Origin: Eubacterium sp.
GTDB lineage: Bacteria > Bacillota > Clostridia > Lachnospirales > Lachnospiraceae
Reading direction: 5' to 3'
Assembly (NCBI GenBank): GCA_017459345.1
Contig: JAFUDC010000164.1
Location: 1-64,000, forward strand
Length of the DNA: 64,000 bases
The notes beneath the pieces are model-generated. The model was not told the DNA's origin. It saw nothing but the letters and a program-made list of their open reading frames with translations, and did no database searches. A program made the position numbers and the translations under genes. Below are positions 1 to 11,502 of this stretch, one piece after another (the stretch's first letter is position 1; each line of letters begins with the position of its first letter).

Positions 1-1
1 A

Positions 2-541
2 GTCGTGGGTGCCGGCAACGTGGCCATGGATGCAGCCAGGACAGCCAAGAGACTGGGTGCCGAGGAAGTCTACATCGTATACAGAAGAAGCGAGGAGGAG
101 GCTCCGGCCCGTCTGGAGGAGCTCCATCACGCCAAGGAAGAGGGCATCATCTTCCGCTTCTTAAACAACCCGGCAGCCATCCTGGGCGATGAGAACGGCT
201 GGGTAAAGGGCATGGAGGTCATCAAACAGGAGCTTGGTGAGCCGGATGCTTCCGGAAGACGCCGCCCTGTACCGATCGAGGGTTCCAATTACATCCTTGA
301 TGTGGAGACGGTAGTCATCGCCATCGGCCAGAGCCCCAACCCCCTGATCCGCCAGACCACACCTGGCCTTGACACCCAGAAGTGGGGCGGCATCATCGTC
401 AACGAGGAGACCATGGAGTCCTCCAAGGAGAATGTATACGCCGGCGGCGATACCGTTACAGGCGCAGCCACCGTAATCCTGGCCATGGGAGCCGGCAAGA
501 AAGCCGCAGCAGCCATTGATGCAAAATTGAGCGGAAAGTAA
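2..541 (+). CDS. gltA: NADPH-dependent glutamate synthase small subunit (5' truncated)
   Basis: C-terminal 179 residues of a flavin/NADPH oxidoreductase of the glutamate synthase small-chain family; the gene enters from beyond the left edge, and the frame is open from base 2. Visible are the second Rossmann motif (VVGAGNVAMDAARTA), the YRRS segment that favours NADPH, and the C-terminal FAD-site pattern VYAGGDTVTGAATVILAMGAG. The family passes electrons from NADPH to a glutamate synthase large subunit, or acts alone as a homotetrameric form in clostridia and archaea. Which partner it has cannot be seen. A hairpin 24 bases after the stop probably ends its transcript. Related sulfide dehydrogenase or ferredoxin:NADP oxidoreductase (NfnB-type) subunits share these motifs and are the main alternative. 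Confidence 0.85.
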   Translation, partial: VVGAGNVAMDAARTAKRLGAEEVYIVYRRSEEEAPARLEELHHAKEEGIIFRFLNNPAAILGDENGWVKGMEVIKQELGEPDASGRRRPVPIEGSNYILDVETVVIAIGQSPNPLIRQTTPGLDTQKWGGIIVNEETMESSKENVYAGGDTVTGAATVILAMGAGKKAAAAIDAKLSGK

Positions 542-564
542 TATTAATCATTGATGTACTATCG

Positions 565-595
565 GGCAGCTATGACCTCAGTCATAGCTGCCTTT
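565..595 (+). terminator. Hairpin terminator after the glutamate synthase gene
   Basis: A perfect 12-bp stem (GGCAGCTATGAC / GTCATAGCTGCC) with a CTCA loop, followed by only three Ts. The stem is strong and the T-tract is short, so termination may be partial. Confidence 0.7.
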
Positions 596-747
596 CGCGA
601 TTCCTGTCATGGACTTTTGCATAAAGATTCCTGTGCCTGAGAAAGTCAAATGCCATGGATTGCAGCAAAAAGGTTCCTGGGGCCGGGAAGCAAAAACCTG
701 CATAAAAGAGTCTGATTTTCTCCTGATTTCTTCATGATTTTTACACG

Positions 748-2353
<1,606 letters not shown>

Positions 2354-2388
2354 AATCAGCAGGAATAACTAATATATGACATGATTTG

Positions 2389-2449
2389 GCCGCCAGCGGG
2401 AGATGGTATCTGTTTACAGATAGGTATGTGTTCCTTCTGGCGGCTTTTT
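2389..2449 (+). terminator. Terminator after guaB
   Basis: An 8-bp outer stem (GCCGCCAG / CTGGCGGC) around a smaller inner hairpin (ATCTG / CAGAT), followed by five Ts. It occupies the 5' part of the open frame of the next gene, which argues for a later start for that gene. Confidence 0.75.
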
Positions 2450-2529
2450 GCTATATTCGGAGACGCAGAGTAAGAAAGCGAAATCTGCGCTTGAATCCAC
2501 CAAAGCGAATTCGTTGGAATAATAAAAAC

Positions 2530-3390
2530 ATGAAACAGAAGAAGAGAAAGCCTTCATATAAAAAAGGGAGAGGAAGAAAAAAGCTTTCAATCAGAAAACC
2601 CGGCGTAAGAAAGACAGGCAGGCAGAGAAAGAAGAGAAAAGCCGGAATATGGAAGCATATCCGGCGAAAATGGTCAAGGAGATTTCCCGGTATAGAAAAT
2701 GTCTGGCTGGACCGGGCGGCAATCCTGATTACAGTCATGGTGCTGGTATCTGCCGCTCTTCTTATCACAGGACGGGTCAGGAGAGTATTTTCCTCTCAGG
2801 CTGCACACCCTGAACAGCTATCATCCCTGAAGTCTGATTCCGACGGTGTTGAGATTCTCCCGGCTCAGGATGGACCCTGCGGCCGGCCGGAGATTGAGAA
2901 GGATTACATAGAACCTAATCCTTACAGCCGCAGTCAGATTGAGCTTAAAAAGGTGAAGGGTATCGTAATCCACTATGTGGCTAATCCGGGGTCCACAGCC
3001 AGAGATAACCGGGATTATTTTGAGAATCTCATGAATACCCATGCCACCAAGGCCAGTAGCCATTTCGTGGTGGGTCTTAAGGGGGAGATCATCCAGTGCA
3101 TCCCCTTAGATGAGATATCTTACGCGTCAAACCAGCGGAATAAAGACACAATATCCATTGAGTGCTGTCACCCGGGCAAGGACGGAAAGTTTAATAAGGC
3201 CACTTATGATGCTTTAGTCCGGCTTGCAGCATGGCTCTGTGACAGCTATGGGCTGGATTCGGCAGATGTGATCCGCCACTATGATGTTACCGGCAAGCTT
3301 TGCCCTCTTTATTATGTAGAGAATGAAGACGCCTGGGTCAGATTACGCAAAAATATTCAAAAAAACCTGGATAACCGCAATAATCATTAA
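2530..3390 (+). CDS. Membrane-anchored N-acetylmuramoyl-L-alanine amidase (Amidase_2 family)
   Basis: A 286-residue peptidoglycan amidase cleaving the bond between MurNAc and the stem peptide. A very basic N-terminus (Lys/Arg-rich, residues 1-62) is followed by one membrane segment at about 63-81 and an extracellular Amidase_2 domain from about residue 137. The zinc-site pattern of the T7 lysozyme family is visible: the His of IVIHYVA and the His and Cys of IRHYDVTGKLCP, with the Lys between them. The frame is open back to a TTG at 2386, but the guaB terminator lies there, so I prefer the ATG at 2530; its ribosome site is poor and the start remains uncertain. Sporulation, wall turnover and lysis are all possible roles. 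Confidence 0.85.
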   Translation: MKQKKRKPSYKKGRGRKKLSIRKPGVRKTGRQRKKRKAGIWKHIRRKWSRRFPGIENVWLDRAAILITVMVLVSAALLITGRVRRVFSSQAAHPEQLSSLKSDSDGVEILPAQDGPCGRPEIEKDYIEPNPYSRSQIELKKVKGIVIHYVANPGSTARDNRDYFENLMNTHATKASSHFVVGLKGEIIQCIPLDEISYASNQRNKDTISIECCHPGKDGKFNKATYDALVRLAAWLCDSYGLDSADVIRHYDVTGKLCPLYYVENEDAWVRLRKNIQKNLDNRNNH

Positions 3391-3429
3391 AGGAAATACA
3401 TAATTCGCGAATAAATCTTGCAAAAAACA

Positions 3430-3458
3430 TTGATTCTGAAAGCAAAATAAGTTATGAT
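3430..3458 (+). promoter_or_regulatory. Promoter for the leuB-ilvD-ilvB cluster
   Basis: TTGATT, 17-base spacer, TATGAT. The leader to leuB is about 50 bases, too short for a T-box, so control by leucine or isoleucine tRNA is not evident here. Confidence 0.6.
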
Positions 3459-3517
3459 TATACATTGTGGGTGTAATTAGAATTATTATCATTATTATAT
3501 AGAAGGGAATGAAAACT

Positions 3518-4600
3518 ATGGCTTATAAGATTGGAGTCATCCGCGGAGACGGGATTGGCCCGGAAATCGTGGCGGAGGCTTTGAAGGTGATGGACAAGGT
3601 GGCAGTCAAATATGCTGCAGATTTTGATTATACAGAGATCCTTCTCGGTGGAGCATCCATCGATGCCACCGGGGAACCTCTGACAATGGAAGCACTTGAG
3701 ACAGCCAGAGGATGCGATGCAGTCCTGATGGGTTCCATCGGCGGCAATACCACCACCTCTCCCTGGTACAAGCTTCCTGCCAATTTAAGACCTGAGGCGG
3801 GGCTTCTTGCCATCCGCAAGGGACTGAATCTGTTTGCCAACATGAGACCTGCGTATCTTTATGAAGAGCTTAAGGAGGCCTGTCCTCTGCGGGATGATAT
3901 AATCGGAGACGGCTTCGATCTGGTCGTGATGAGAGAACTGACCGGAGGGCTCTATTTTGGCGAAAGACATACAGAGGAAGTGGACGGCAGACTGACCGCT
4001 GTGGATACTTTGACTTACTCTGAGGATGAGATTCGCCGGATCGCCATCCGCGGCTTTGACATTGCCATGAAGAGGCGGAAGAAGGTCACCAGCGTGGACA
4101 AGGCCAATGTCCTTGACAGCTCCCGTCTGTGGAGAAAGATTGTGAATGAAGTGGCTGCGGATTATCCTGAGGTGGAGCTTGAGCATATGCTGGTGGATAA
4201 CTGTGCCATGCAGCTGGTAAGGGATCCAAAGCAGTTTGATGTGATCCTGACCGAGAATATGTTCGGGGATATCTTATCGGATGAGGCCAGCATGGTGACC
4301 GGTTCCATCGGAATGCTGTCCTCCGCCAGTCTCAATGAGACATCCTTCGGTCTTTATGAGCCAAGTCATGGGTCTGCACCGGATATTGCGGGCCAGGATA
4401 TCGCCAACCCTATTGCCACAATCCTGTCAGCAGCAATGCTGCTTCGCTACTCTTTGAACCTGGATGCTGCGGCTGACGATGTGGAGGAAGCTGTGAAACA
4501 GGTTCTTAAAGATGGTTACCGCACCGTGGACATTATGTCCGAGGGAATGACCCAGGTGGGAACATCAAAGATGGGAGATTTGATTGCAGAGAGAGTCTGA
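3518..4600 (+). CDS. leuB: 3-isopropylmalate dehydrogenase
   Basis: Oxidatively decarboxylates 3-isopropylmalate in leucine synthesis, NAD+-dependent and Mg2+/Mn2+-requiring. The 360-residue product has the N-terminal GDGIGPEI motif, the substrate-arginine region [20 protein letters not shown], the [10 protein letters not shown] motif and the NAD-site pattern [18 protein letters not shown]. Two ATGs lie in frame; the second (3518) is chosen because AGAAGGGA stands nine bases before it, whereas the first abuts that site. It leads a cluster with ilvD and ilvB, but leuA and leuCD are not in this window. Confidence 0.96.
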   Translation: MAYKIGVIRGDGIGPEIVAEALKVMDKVAVKYAADFDYTEILLGGASIDATGEPLTMEALETARGCDAVLMGSIGGNTTTSPWYKLPANLRPEAGLLAIRKGLNLFANMRPAYLYEELKEACPLRDDIIGDGFDLVVMRELTGGLYFGERHTEEVDGRLTAVDTLTYSEDEIRRIAIRGFDIAMKRRKKVTSVDKANVLDSSRLWRKIVNEVAADYPEVELEHMLVDNCAMQLVRDPKQFDVILTENMFGDILSDEASMVTGSIGMLSSASLNETSFGLYEPSHGSAPDIAGQDIANPIATILSAAMLLRYSLNLDAAADDVEEAVKQVLKDGYRTVDIMSEGMTQVGTSKMGDLIAERV

Positions 4601-4723
4601 ACTGTATTATCATATGATTAACGCTGTCAAGGATTGCTTCGTCGCAGAACGATTCCCACAATCCTGATATCATCATAGAGATTGTTGTTTATTAAGGGAA
4701 AATGTTAACAGGAGGAGTTTGTT

Positions 4724-6397
4724 ATGAAGAGTGATCAGGTTAAGAAGGGGATGCAGCAGGCACCCCACCGTTCCCTGTTTAATGCACTGGGTTACACAAA
4801 AGAAGAGATGGAGCGGCCATTGGTTGGTATCGTATGCTCCTACAATGAGATTGTACCCGGACATATGAACCTGGACAAGATTGCCCAGGCAGTCAAGATG
4901 GGCGTAGCCATGGCAGGGGGAACGCCGGTTTTATTCCCGGCGATTGCAGTCTGTGACGGTATTGCCATGGGACATGTAGGGATGAAGTACTCTCTGGTGA
5001 CCAGGGAACTGATTGCCGATTCTACAGAGTGTATGGCCAAGGCGCACCAGTTTGACGCCCTGGTAATGATTCCTAATTGTGATAAGAATGTACCTGCCCT
5101 GCTGATGGCAGCCGCCAGAATCAATGTACCGACCGTATTTGTCAGCGGCGGCCCCATGCTGGCAGGCCGTGTGGACGGATGCAAGAGAAGTCTTTCCTCC
5201 ATGTTTGAGGCAGTTGGTGCTTATGAGGCAGGCAAGATGTCCGCGGACAAGGTGGAAGAGTATGTGAATAAGGTTTGTCCCACCTGCGGTTCCTGTTCCG
5301 GAATGTACACAGCCAATTCCATGAACTGCATGACAGAGGTGATCGGAATGGGCCTTCAGGGCAATGGTACGATTCCTGCAGTATATTCTGAGAGAATCCG
5401 TCTTGCCAAGCATGCCGGCATGAAGGTGATGGAAATGCTTGAGAAGAATATCCGCCCAAGCGATATCATGACCAAAGAAGCTTTCATGAACTGTCTTACC
5501 GTGGATATGGCTCTTGGATGTTCAACCAATACCATGCTTCATCTTCCGGCAATTGCCCATGAAGCTGGCGTAGAGCTTAATATGGATATCGCCAATGAAA
5601 TCAGCAAGAAGACGCCCAACCTCTGCCACCTGGCACCGGCAGGTCCCACCTATATGGAAGATCTCAATGAGGCAGGCGGTGTCTACGCTGTGATGAATGA
5701 GCTCAGCAAGAAGGGGCTTCTCAACGAGGACTGCATCACAGTGACAGGCAAGACGGTCGGGGAGAATATCAAGAATGTATATAACAGGGATCCGGAAGTT
5801 ATCCGCCCCATCGATAATCCTTACCTGGCAACCGGCGGCATCGCTGTGTTAAAGGGCAACCTTGCACCGGATACCGGTATCGTAAAGCAGTCCGCTGTCG
5901 TTCCCGAGATGATGGTTCACGAGGGACCAGCCAGAGTATTTGACTGTGAGGAGGATGCCATCGCAGCGATCAAGGGCGGCAGGATCGTTCCCGGTGATGT
6001 GGTTGTCATCCGCTACGAAGGCCCCAAGGGCGGCCCGGGCATGAGAGAGATGCTGAACCCGACCTCCGCCATTGCAGGTATGGGCCTTGGCGATTCCGTG
6101 GCTCTGATCACAGACGGACGTTTTTCCGGTGCCTCCAGGGGGGCATCCATCGGTCATGTATCCCCGGAAGCTGCAGTAGGCGGCCCCATCGCATTGGTGG
6201 AAGAGGGAGATATCATCAAGATCGATATACCCAACAACACATTGAATGTCGACGTTTCTGACGAGGTGCTGGCTCAGAGAAGGGCCAGCTGGCAGCCGAG
6301 ACAGCCCAGGGTTACAGATGGATATCTGCTCCGCTATGCAGCCCTGGTAACTTCAGGAAACCGCGGTGCGGTTCTGGATATCAACCAGATTAAATAA
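4724..6397 (+). CDS. ilvD: Dihydroxy-acid dehydratase
   Basis: Dehydrates 2,3-dihydroxy-isovalerate and -methylvalerate to the keto acids that give valine/leucine and isoleucine. The 557-residue length is typical. Iron-sulfur ligand cysteines are visible in [11 protein letters not shown] and [18 protein letters not shown], and the C-terminal [20 protein letters not shown] signature is present. A strong AGGAGGAG ribosome site precedes the ATG. It lies 123 bases after leuB with no terminator between and 41 bases before ilvB, so co-transcription is likely. Confidence 0.97.
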   Translation: MKSDQVKKGMQQAPHRSLFNALGYTKEEMERPLVGIVCSYNEIVPGHMNLDKIAQAVKMGVAMAGGTPVLFPAIAVCDGIAMGHVGMKYSLVTRELIADSTECMAKAHQFDALVMIPNCDKNVPALLMAAARINVPTVFVSGGPMLAGRVDGCKRSLSSMFEAVGAYEAGKMSADKVEEYVNKVCPTCGSCSGMYTANSMNCMTEVIGMGLQGNGTIPAVYSERIRLAKHAGMKVMEMLEKNIRPSDIMTKEAFMNCLTVDMALGCSTNTMLHLPAIAHEAGVELNMDIANEISKKTPNLCHLAPAGPTYMEDLNEAGGVYAVMNELSKKGLLNEDCITVTGKTVGENIKNVYNRDPEVIRPIDNPYLATGGIAVLKGNLAPDTGIVKQSAVVPEMMVHEGPARVFDCEEDAIAAIKGGRIVPGDVVVIRYEGPKGGPGMREMLNPTSAIAGMGLGDSVALITDGRFSGASRGASIGHVSPEAAVGGPIALVEEGDIIKIDIPNNTLNVDVSDEVLAQRRASWQPRQPRVTDGYLLRYAALVTSGNRGAVLDINQIK

Positions 6398-6438
6398 ATA
6401 AGATACATTTGATCCTGTCTTAAGAAAGGAATATATAT

Positions 6439-8115
6439 ATGAGACAGATGCTGAACGGTTCGGAGATCGTCATCGAATGTCTGAAAGAACAGGGAGTGGA
6501 TACCGTATTCGGTTATCCGGGCGGCGCGATCCTGAACATTTATGATGAATTATATAAACATAGTGATGAGATCCATCACATCCTGACCTCCCATGAGCAG
6601 GGGGCATCCCATGCGGCAGACGGCTATGCCAGGGCCACCGGCAGGGTGGGTGTCTGTATGGCAACCTCCGGTCCCGGAGCCACCAACCTGGTGACAGGCC
6701 TCGCTACAGCCTACATGGATTCCATTCCGGTTGTGGCAATCACGGCAAATGTGGGCGTAAGCCTGCTGGGGAAGGATTCCTTCCAGGAAATCGATATCAA
6801 GGGCGTGACCATGCCCATCACCAAGCATAATTATATTGTGAAGGATGTGGAAAATCTGGCAGATACTATCCGGGACGCCTTCAGGATTGCCAGAACAGGC
6901 CGGAAGGGTCCGGTCCTCATTGATATCCCCAAGGATGTCACTGCAGCAACCACATATTATGAATCCAGAGAGCCGGAGAAGGTTTATCCGGTCTGTGAGA
7001 CTATTCAGGAGAAAGATCTGAAGGAAGCCGTGGATATGATTGCCCAGGCAGAGCGTCCCTTTATCCTGGTGGGCGGGGGCTGTACCCTGTCTGATGCTGC
7101 CGATGAGGTCAGGGAGCTTGCAGCCAGGATCGATGCCCCGGTATGTGATACCCTGATGGGCAAAGGTTCTTTCCCGGGAACTGATTCCAGATACACCGGC
7201 ATGATCGGCATGCATGGAACCAAGGCCTCCAACATCGGCGTGTCCGAGAGTGATCTGCTGATTGCCATCGGCTGCCGCTTCAGTGACCGTGTATACGGCA
7301 ATGCCGATACATTTGCCAGGGATGCAAAGATTCTGCAGATTGATATTGATCCGGCTGAGGTGAACAAGAATGTGCTGGTGGATACATCCATTATCGGCGA
7401 TGTCAAAGCAGTCCTTACCATCTTAAACCGCAGGATTGCTGAGGCAGATCATCCGGAATGGATGGCAAGAATTGCAGAGCTTAAGGACAAATATCCCTTA
7501 ACCTATCATCAGGATCAGCTGTCCGGTCCGGGCGTCGTTGAGTCTGTCTATAAGCTGACCGGCGGAGATGCCATCATCACCACGGAAGTGGGCCAGCACC
7601 AGATGTGGGCAGCCCAGTTCTACAAATATGACAGACCCAGACAGTTTCTGACCTCAGGCGGTCTTGGAACCATGGGTTATGGCCTTGGAGCTTCCATCGG
7701 GGCGAAGACGGCATTTCCTGACAAGGTAGTTGTCAATATAGCCGGAGACGGGTGCTTCCGCATGAATATGAATGAGATTGCCACCGCAACCCGGTCTGAA
7801 ATACCGGTAATCCAGGTCGTAATCAATAATCACGTGCTGGGTATGGTCCGTCAGTGGCAGACTCTCTTTTATGGGGAGCGATATTCCGCCACGACCCTCT
7901 TTGACAAGGTGGACTTTGTCAAACTGGCTGAGGCCATGGGTGCAAAGGCTAAGCGGGTCACCAGTATCGAGGAATTCGAGGCTGCATTTAAGGAGGCCGT
8001 GGAGCTGAAGGAGCCCTACCTGATCGACTGTATGATCGATTCCGACGAGAAGGTTTGGCCTATGGTGGCGCCGGGCGGTTCCATCAGTGAGGCATTCTCC
8101 GAGGAAGACCTGTAA
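6439..8115 (+). CDS. ilvB: Acetolactate synthase, catalytic (large) subunit
   Basis: ThDP-dependent condensation of two pyruvates, or pyruvate with 2-ketobutyrate, at the entry to branched-chain amino-acid synthesis. The 558-residue product has the three domains of the family: the N-terminal pyrimidine-binding domain with the catalytic Glu in SHEQGASHAADGYAR, the central FAD-like domain, and the C-terminal ThDP/Mg2+ motif GDGCFRMNMNEIAT. An AAGAAAGGA ribosome site precedes it. No regulatory subunit gene (ilvN) lies next to it; the next gene is serA. The biosynthetic neighbours and anabolic-type sequence argue against a catabolic AlsS. Confidence 0.94.
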   Translation: MRQMLNGSEIVIECLKEQGVDTVFGYPGGAILNIYDELYKHSDEIHHILTSHEQGASHAADGYARATGRVGVCMATSGPGATNLVTGLATAYMDSIPVVAITANVGVSLLGKDSFQEIDIKGVTMPITKHNYIVKDVENLADTIRDAFRIARTGRKGPVLIDIPKDVTAATTYYESREPEKVYPVCETIQEKDLKEAVDMIAQAERPFILVGGGCTLSDAADEVRELAARIDAPVCDTLMGKGSFPGTDSRYTGMIGMHGTKASNIGVSESDLLIAIGCRFSDRVYGNADTFARDAKILQIDIDPAEVNKNVLVDTSIIGDVKAVLTILNRRIAEADHPEWMARIAELKDKYPLTYHQDQLSGPGVVESVYKLTGGDAIITTEVGQHQMWAAQFYKYDRPRQFLTSGGLGTMGYGLGASIGAKTAFPDKVVVNIAGDGCFRMNMNEIATATRSEIPVIQVVINNHVLGMVRQWQTLFYGERYSATTLFDKVDFVKLAEAMGAKAKRVTSIEEFEAAFKEAVELKEPYLIDCMIDSDEKVWPMVAPGGSISEAFSEEDL

Positions 8116-8198
8116 TTAAAGTTACAAAGAAGATACTTGAAGAGAGAATAAAGAGACTAAAATAATAAAAACTTGTAAAATAGTTGAAGGAGTTAATC

Positions 8199-9362
8199 AT
8201 GTTTCAGTACAAAACCTTAAATCCGATCGCGGAGTGTGGAATTTCCCTGTTTGATCAGAACTATACTCAGGTGGATGATCTTGCCGAGGCTGATGCTGTC
8301 CTGGTAAGAAGTGCATCCATGCATGACATGCTGGAGGTTCCTAACCTTCTCGCAGTGGCAAGAGCAGGAGCCGGCGTCAACAATATCCCTGTCAGCCAGT
8401 ATGCTGAAAAGGGTATCGTTGTCTTTAACACACCGGGAGCCAATGCCAATGGTGTAAAGGAGCTGGTGATCGCAGCCATGCTTCTGGCATCCCGCGACCT
8501 GATCGGAGGCAATGCCTGGGTTGAGGCAAATAAGGATGATGAGAACATTACCAAGGATATGGAAAAAGCCAAAAAGGCCTATGCAGGTACTGAGATCAAA
8601 GGCAAGAAGATTGGTGTCATTGGTCTGGGAGCCATTGGTGTCCTGGTGGCAAATGCGGCAAAGAGCCTGGGAATGAAGGTTTACGGTTTTGATCCATACC
8701 TGTCCCTGCCCAACGCATGGAACCTCTCCAGGTCTGTTGTCCATGTGGATTCTGTAGACGAAATCTTTGAGAACTGCGATTTTATCACCATTCATGTGCC
8801 CCTTCTGGACAGTACCCGCAACATGATCGGGGAAGCAGGCATTGCCAAGATGAAGCCCAACGCAGTCGTTCTGAACTTCTCCAGAAATGGACTGGTGGAT
8901 GAGCAGGCAATCGTAAAAGCCCTGGAAGAAGACCGGATTCGTCACTATGTGACAGATTTCCCGACCCCCACAACCGTAGATGCCAAAGGTGTGATCGCCT
9001 TCCCCCATCTTGGAGCCTCCACCGAGGAGTCCGAGGAGAACTGTGCCATTATGGCAGTAGAGCAGCTGAAGGATTATCTGGAGAATGGCAACATCCATAA
9101 TTCCATCAACCTTCCGAATGTTGATATGGGCGTATGCCGGACTGCCGGAAGAATTGCTGTGATCCACCGCAATATTCCCAACATGCTGACCCAGTTTACA
9201 GGTGCCTTCTCCAAGGATAACATCAACATCACCGAGATGAGCAACACAACTAAGGGAGACTATTCCTACGCCATCTTTGATGTAGATAATGTTGTTCATA
9301 ATAAAGCAGTGGAAGCCATCAGCCAGATTGAAGGGGTGCTGAAGGTAAGAGTGATTAAATAA
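8199..9362 (+). CDS. serA: D-3-phosphoglycerate dehydrogenase
   Basis: Oxidises 3-phosphoglycerate to 3-phosphohydroxypyruvate, the first step of serine synthesis. The 387-residue product has the D-2-hydroxyacid dehydrogenase fold: NAD-binding KKIGVIGLGAIGVLVAN, the FSRNGLVDE stretch after it, and FPHLGASTEESEENCA containing the catalytic His. A C-terminal ACT domain (about residues 310-387, from VIHRNIPNM) suggests allosteric feedback by an amino acid, presumably serine. The ATG at 8199 is chosen because GAAGGAG stands eight bases before it; a TTG five codons upstream lies within that site. serC is not beside it, unlike in many clostridia. Confidence 0.94.
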   Translation: MFQYKTLNPIAECGISLFDQNYTQVDDLAEADAVLVRSASMHDMLEVPNLLAVARAGAGVNNIPVSQYAEKGIVVFNTPGANANGVKELVIAAMLLASRDLIGGNAWVEANKDDENITKDMEKAKKAYAGTEIKGKKIGVIGLGAIGVLVANAAKSLGMKVYGFDPYLSLPNAWNLSRSVVHVDSVDEIFENCDFITIHVPLLDSTRNMIGEAGIAKMKPNAVVLNFSRNGLVDEQAIVKALEEDRIRHYVTDFPTPTTVDAKGVIAFPHLGASTEESEENCAIMAVEQLKDYLENGNIHNSINLPNVDMGVCRTAGRIAVIHRNIPNMLTQFTGAFSKDNINITEMSNTTKGDYSYAIFDVDNVVHNKAVEAISQIEGVLKVRVIK

Positions 9363-9379
9363 TCAGGAGATAAAAAGTA

Positions 9380-10465
9380 ATGGAAAAGAAATTAAAAGTT
9401 GCCATCCTGGGCGGAACCGGCATGGTGGGGCAGAGATTCATTTCTCTGCTGGAGAACCACCCCTGGTTTGAGGTGAAGGCCATCGCGGCCAGTCCCCGCT
9501 CAGCAGGGAAGAGATATGAAGAGGCTGTAGGCGGCAGATGGAAGATGACCACTCCCATGCCGGAGGCCGTAAAGGATATTGTTGTGATGAATGTCAATGA
9601 GGTGGAAAAGGTTGCTGCCGGTGTTGACTTTGTATTCAGTGCTGTGGATATGTCCAAGGAAGAAATCCGGGAAATTGAGGATGCTTACGCAAAGACTGAG
9701 ACTCCGGTTGTTTCCAATAACTCAGCTCACCGCTGGACACCGGATGTGCCAATGGTGGTCCCGGAGATTAATCCGGAGCATTTTGAAGTGATTGAGGCCC
9801 AGAAGAAGCGCCTGGGGACCAGCCGCGGCTTTGTGGCTGTAAAGCCTAACTGTTCCATTCAGAGCTATGCACCGGCCTTATATGCCTTAAGGGAGTTCGG
9901 ACCCAGGGAAGTGGTGGCAACCACTTACCAGGCAATCTCCGGTGCAGGAAAGACATTCAAGGACTGGCCGGAGATGGTGGAGAACGTCATCCCCTACATC
10001 GGAGGAGAAGAGGAGAAGTCCGAGCAGGAGCCCCTGCGTCTCTTCGGCAAGGTTGTGGGTGACCATCTCGAGAAGGCAGAGCTTCCGGTGATCACAACCC
10101 AGTGTATCCGCGTGCCGGTATTAAACGGTCACACAGCTGCTGTATTTGTGAAGTTTGACAGGAAGCCCACCAGGGAAGAGATTATTGACCGCTGGGAGCA
10201 TTTCAGCGGCCTTCCGCAGGAACTGAATCTGCCAAGTGCACCCAGGCAGTTTATCCGCTACATGCAGGAGGACAACCGCCCTCAGGTAACCCTGGATGTG
10301 GATTATGAGAACGGCATGGGAGTATCTATGGGACGTCTCAGAGAGGATACCGTTTATGATTATAAATTTATCGGTCTCTCTCACAATACAGTCCGCGGTG
10401 CAGCAGGCGGTGCGGTTCTGTGTGCGGAGCTTCTGACAGCTCAGGGCTATATTCAGCCCAAGTAG
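9380..10465 (+). CDS. asd: Aspartate-semialdehyde dehydrogenase (archaeal/fungal-type)
   Basis: Reduces aspartyl phosphate to aspartate semialdehyde with NADPH, the branch point for lysine/diaminopimelate, threonine and methionine. The 361-residue product begins with the nucleotide loop GGTGMVGQRF and carries the catalytic Cys in KPNCSIQSYAP and the GHTAAVFVKF substrate motif near residue 255. The length and the RGAAGGAVLCAELL end match the archaeal/fungal branch rather than the Gram-negative enzyme. It starts 17 bases after serA, so the two are very probably one transcript. Confidence 0.94.
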   Translation: MEKKLKVAILGGTGMVGQRFISLLENHPWFEVKAIAASPRSAGKRYEEAVGGRWKMTTPMPEAVKDIVVMNVNEVEKVAAGVDFVFSAVDMSKEEIREIEDAYAKTETPVVSNNSAHRWTPDVPMVVPEINPEHFEVIEAQKKRLGTSRGFVAVKPNCSIQSYAPALYALREFGPREVVATTYQAISGAGKTFKDWPEMVENVIPYIGGEEEKSEQEPLRLFGKVVGDHLEKAELPVITTQCIRVPVLNGHTAAVFVKFDRKPTREEIIDRWEHFSGLPQELNLPSAPRQFIRYMQEDNRPQVTLDVDYENGMGVSMGRLREDTVYDYKFIGLSHNTVRGAAGGAVLCAELLTAQGYIQPK

Positions 10466-10567
10466 ATTATTTGAAGCACTTGCAATGTGATTTCATAAGA
10501 AAAAAGATAAAGTAAAGTACTTCTTCTTTTTTCGACCATAAACAATTGTTTATTTTAGGAGAAGGAA

Positions 10568-11500
10568 ATGTTATATCATACAAATGGGCTGCCCTACAGA
10601 GCAGCCCTTTTGACTATCACAAAAAACAATGAACTGGTGGATGCCGTGACAGAAAAAAGTGAGTCCTTTAAGTCCAGGATCAAAGAACTGATCCTTGATT
10701 ATTTCGGTACCAAGGGCGTAGGGCTGGCAGATTTCGCTGTGAATCTGGTAGTTGCCTTCCTTATTCTGATCATCGGTCTTAAGGCTGTCAAATACCTGGT
10801 GAGGGTAGTGCGGAAAATCTTCGTAAAATCCAGAATGGATCCGACCCTTCAGACCTTCCTCCTGTCTTTCATGAGCATCTCCCTTAAGATACTGGTAATT
10901 TTTATGGCCGTAAGCAAGATAGGGGTGGGTGCGTCCAGTATCGTGGCCCTGCTGGGTTCTGCCGGTCTGGCCGTGGGCCTCTCTCTGCAGGGATCCCTGG
11001 GCAATATTGCCGGAGGAGTGATCCTGCTTCTCATCAAACCCTTTGAGGTGGGGGACTATATCATGGAGGAGAGCACCGGCAAAGAGGGAACTGTGGAAGC
11101 CATCGGCATGATCTACACCAAGCTTCTGACTCTGGATAACAAGGCAGTCATGGTGCCAAACGGCAACCTGGCCAACTCCAGCATTACCAATTATACACAT
11201 CAGGAGAAGAGAATCGTGGATCTTAAAATCGGTGTATCCTACGATACTGACATCGATAAAGTCAAGGAAATCCTGATGAAGATTGTGATGGATGAGAAGC
11301 ATCTGGTTCCCGGAGAGCCGATAAAAATCTTCATCAATGATTACCTTGACAGCAGCATTCAGATGGGACTGCGGTACACCGTGGTAACTGCAGAGTACTG
11401 GACATCCAGGTGGTATGTGCTGGAAAGAATCAAGAAAGAGTTTGAGAAAAATGGTATCGTGATTCCTTTCAATCAGCTGGATGTGCATATGGTGAAATGA
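10568..11500 (+). CDS. mscS: Small-conductance mechanosensitive channel (MscS family)
   Basis: A tension-gated channel that releases solutes on osmotic downshock. Up to 310 residues, with three membrane helices: about 57-78, 95-120, and a Gly/Ala-rich pore helix (SSIVALLGSAGLAVGLSLQG) at about 122-141. The MscS beta domain follows (KPFEVGDYI, VPNGNLANSSITNYT). The ATG at 10568 has an excellent GGAGAAGGA site, but codons 7-15 fold into a terminator-like hairpin and the predicted first 20 residues do not look like the family; a GTG at 10636 is the alternative start. Its stop lies two bases from the end of argH on the opposite strand. Confidence 0.9.
   Translation: MLYHTNGLPYRAALLTITKNNELVDAVTEKSESFKSRIKELILDYFGTKGVGLADFAVNLVVAFLILIIGLKAVKYLVRVVRKIFVKSRMDPTLQTFLLSFMSISLKILVIFMAVSKIGVGASSIVALLGSAGLAVGLSLQGSLGNIAGGVILLLIKPFEVGDYIMEESTGKEGTVEAIGMIYTKLLTLDNKAVMVPNGNLANSSITNYTHQEKRIVDLKIGVSYDTDIDKVKEILMKIVMDEKHLVPGEPIKIFINDYLDSSIQMGLRYTVVTAEYWTSRWYVLERIKKEFEKNGIVIPFNQLDVHMVK
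10586..10611 (+). terminator. Terminator-like hairpin overlapping the start of mscS
   Basis: A perfect 7-bp GC-rich stem (GGGCTGC / GCAGCCC), 8-base loop and four Ts. Its position after serA-asd suggests it ends that transcript, yet it lies inside the first codons of the mscS frame. Confidence 0.5.
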
Positions 11501-11502
11501 GA

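Noticed and set aside
3459..3517. T-box or leucine attenuator before leuB
   Set aside because: The leader is about 50 bases and shows neither a specifier loop nor a terminator.
8217..9299. 360-codon minus-strand frame
   Set aside because: It is the complement of serA; the translation is low-complexity and His/Gly-rich without domain motifs.
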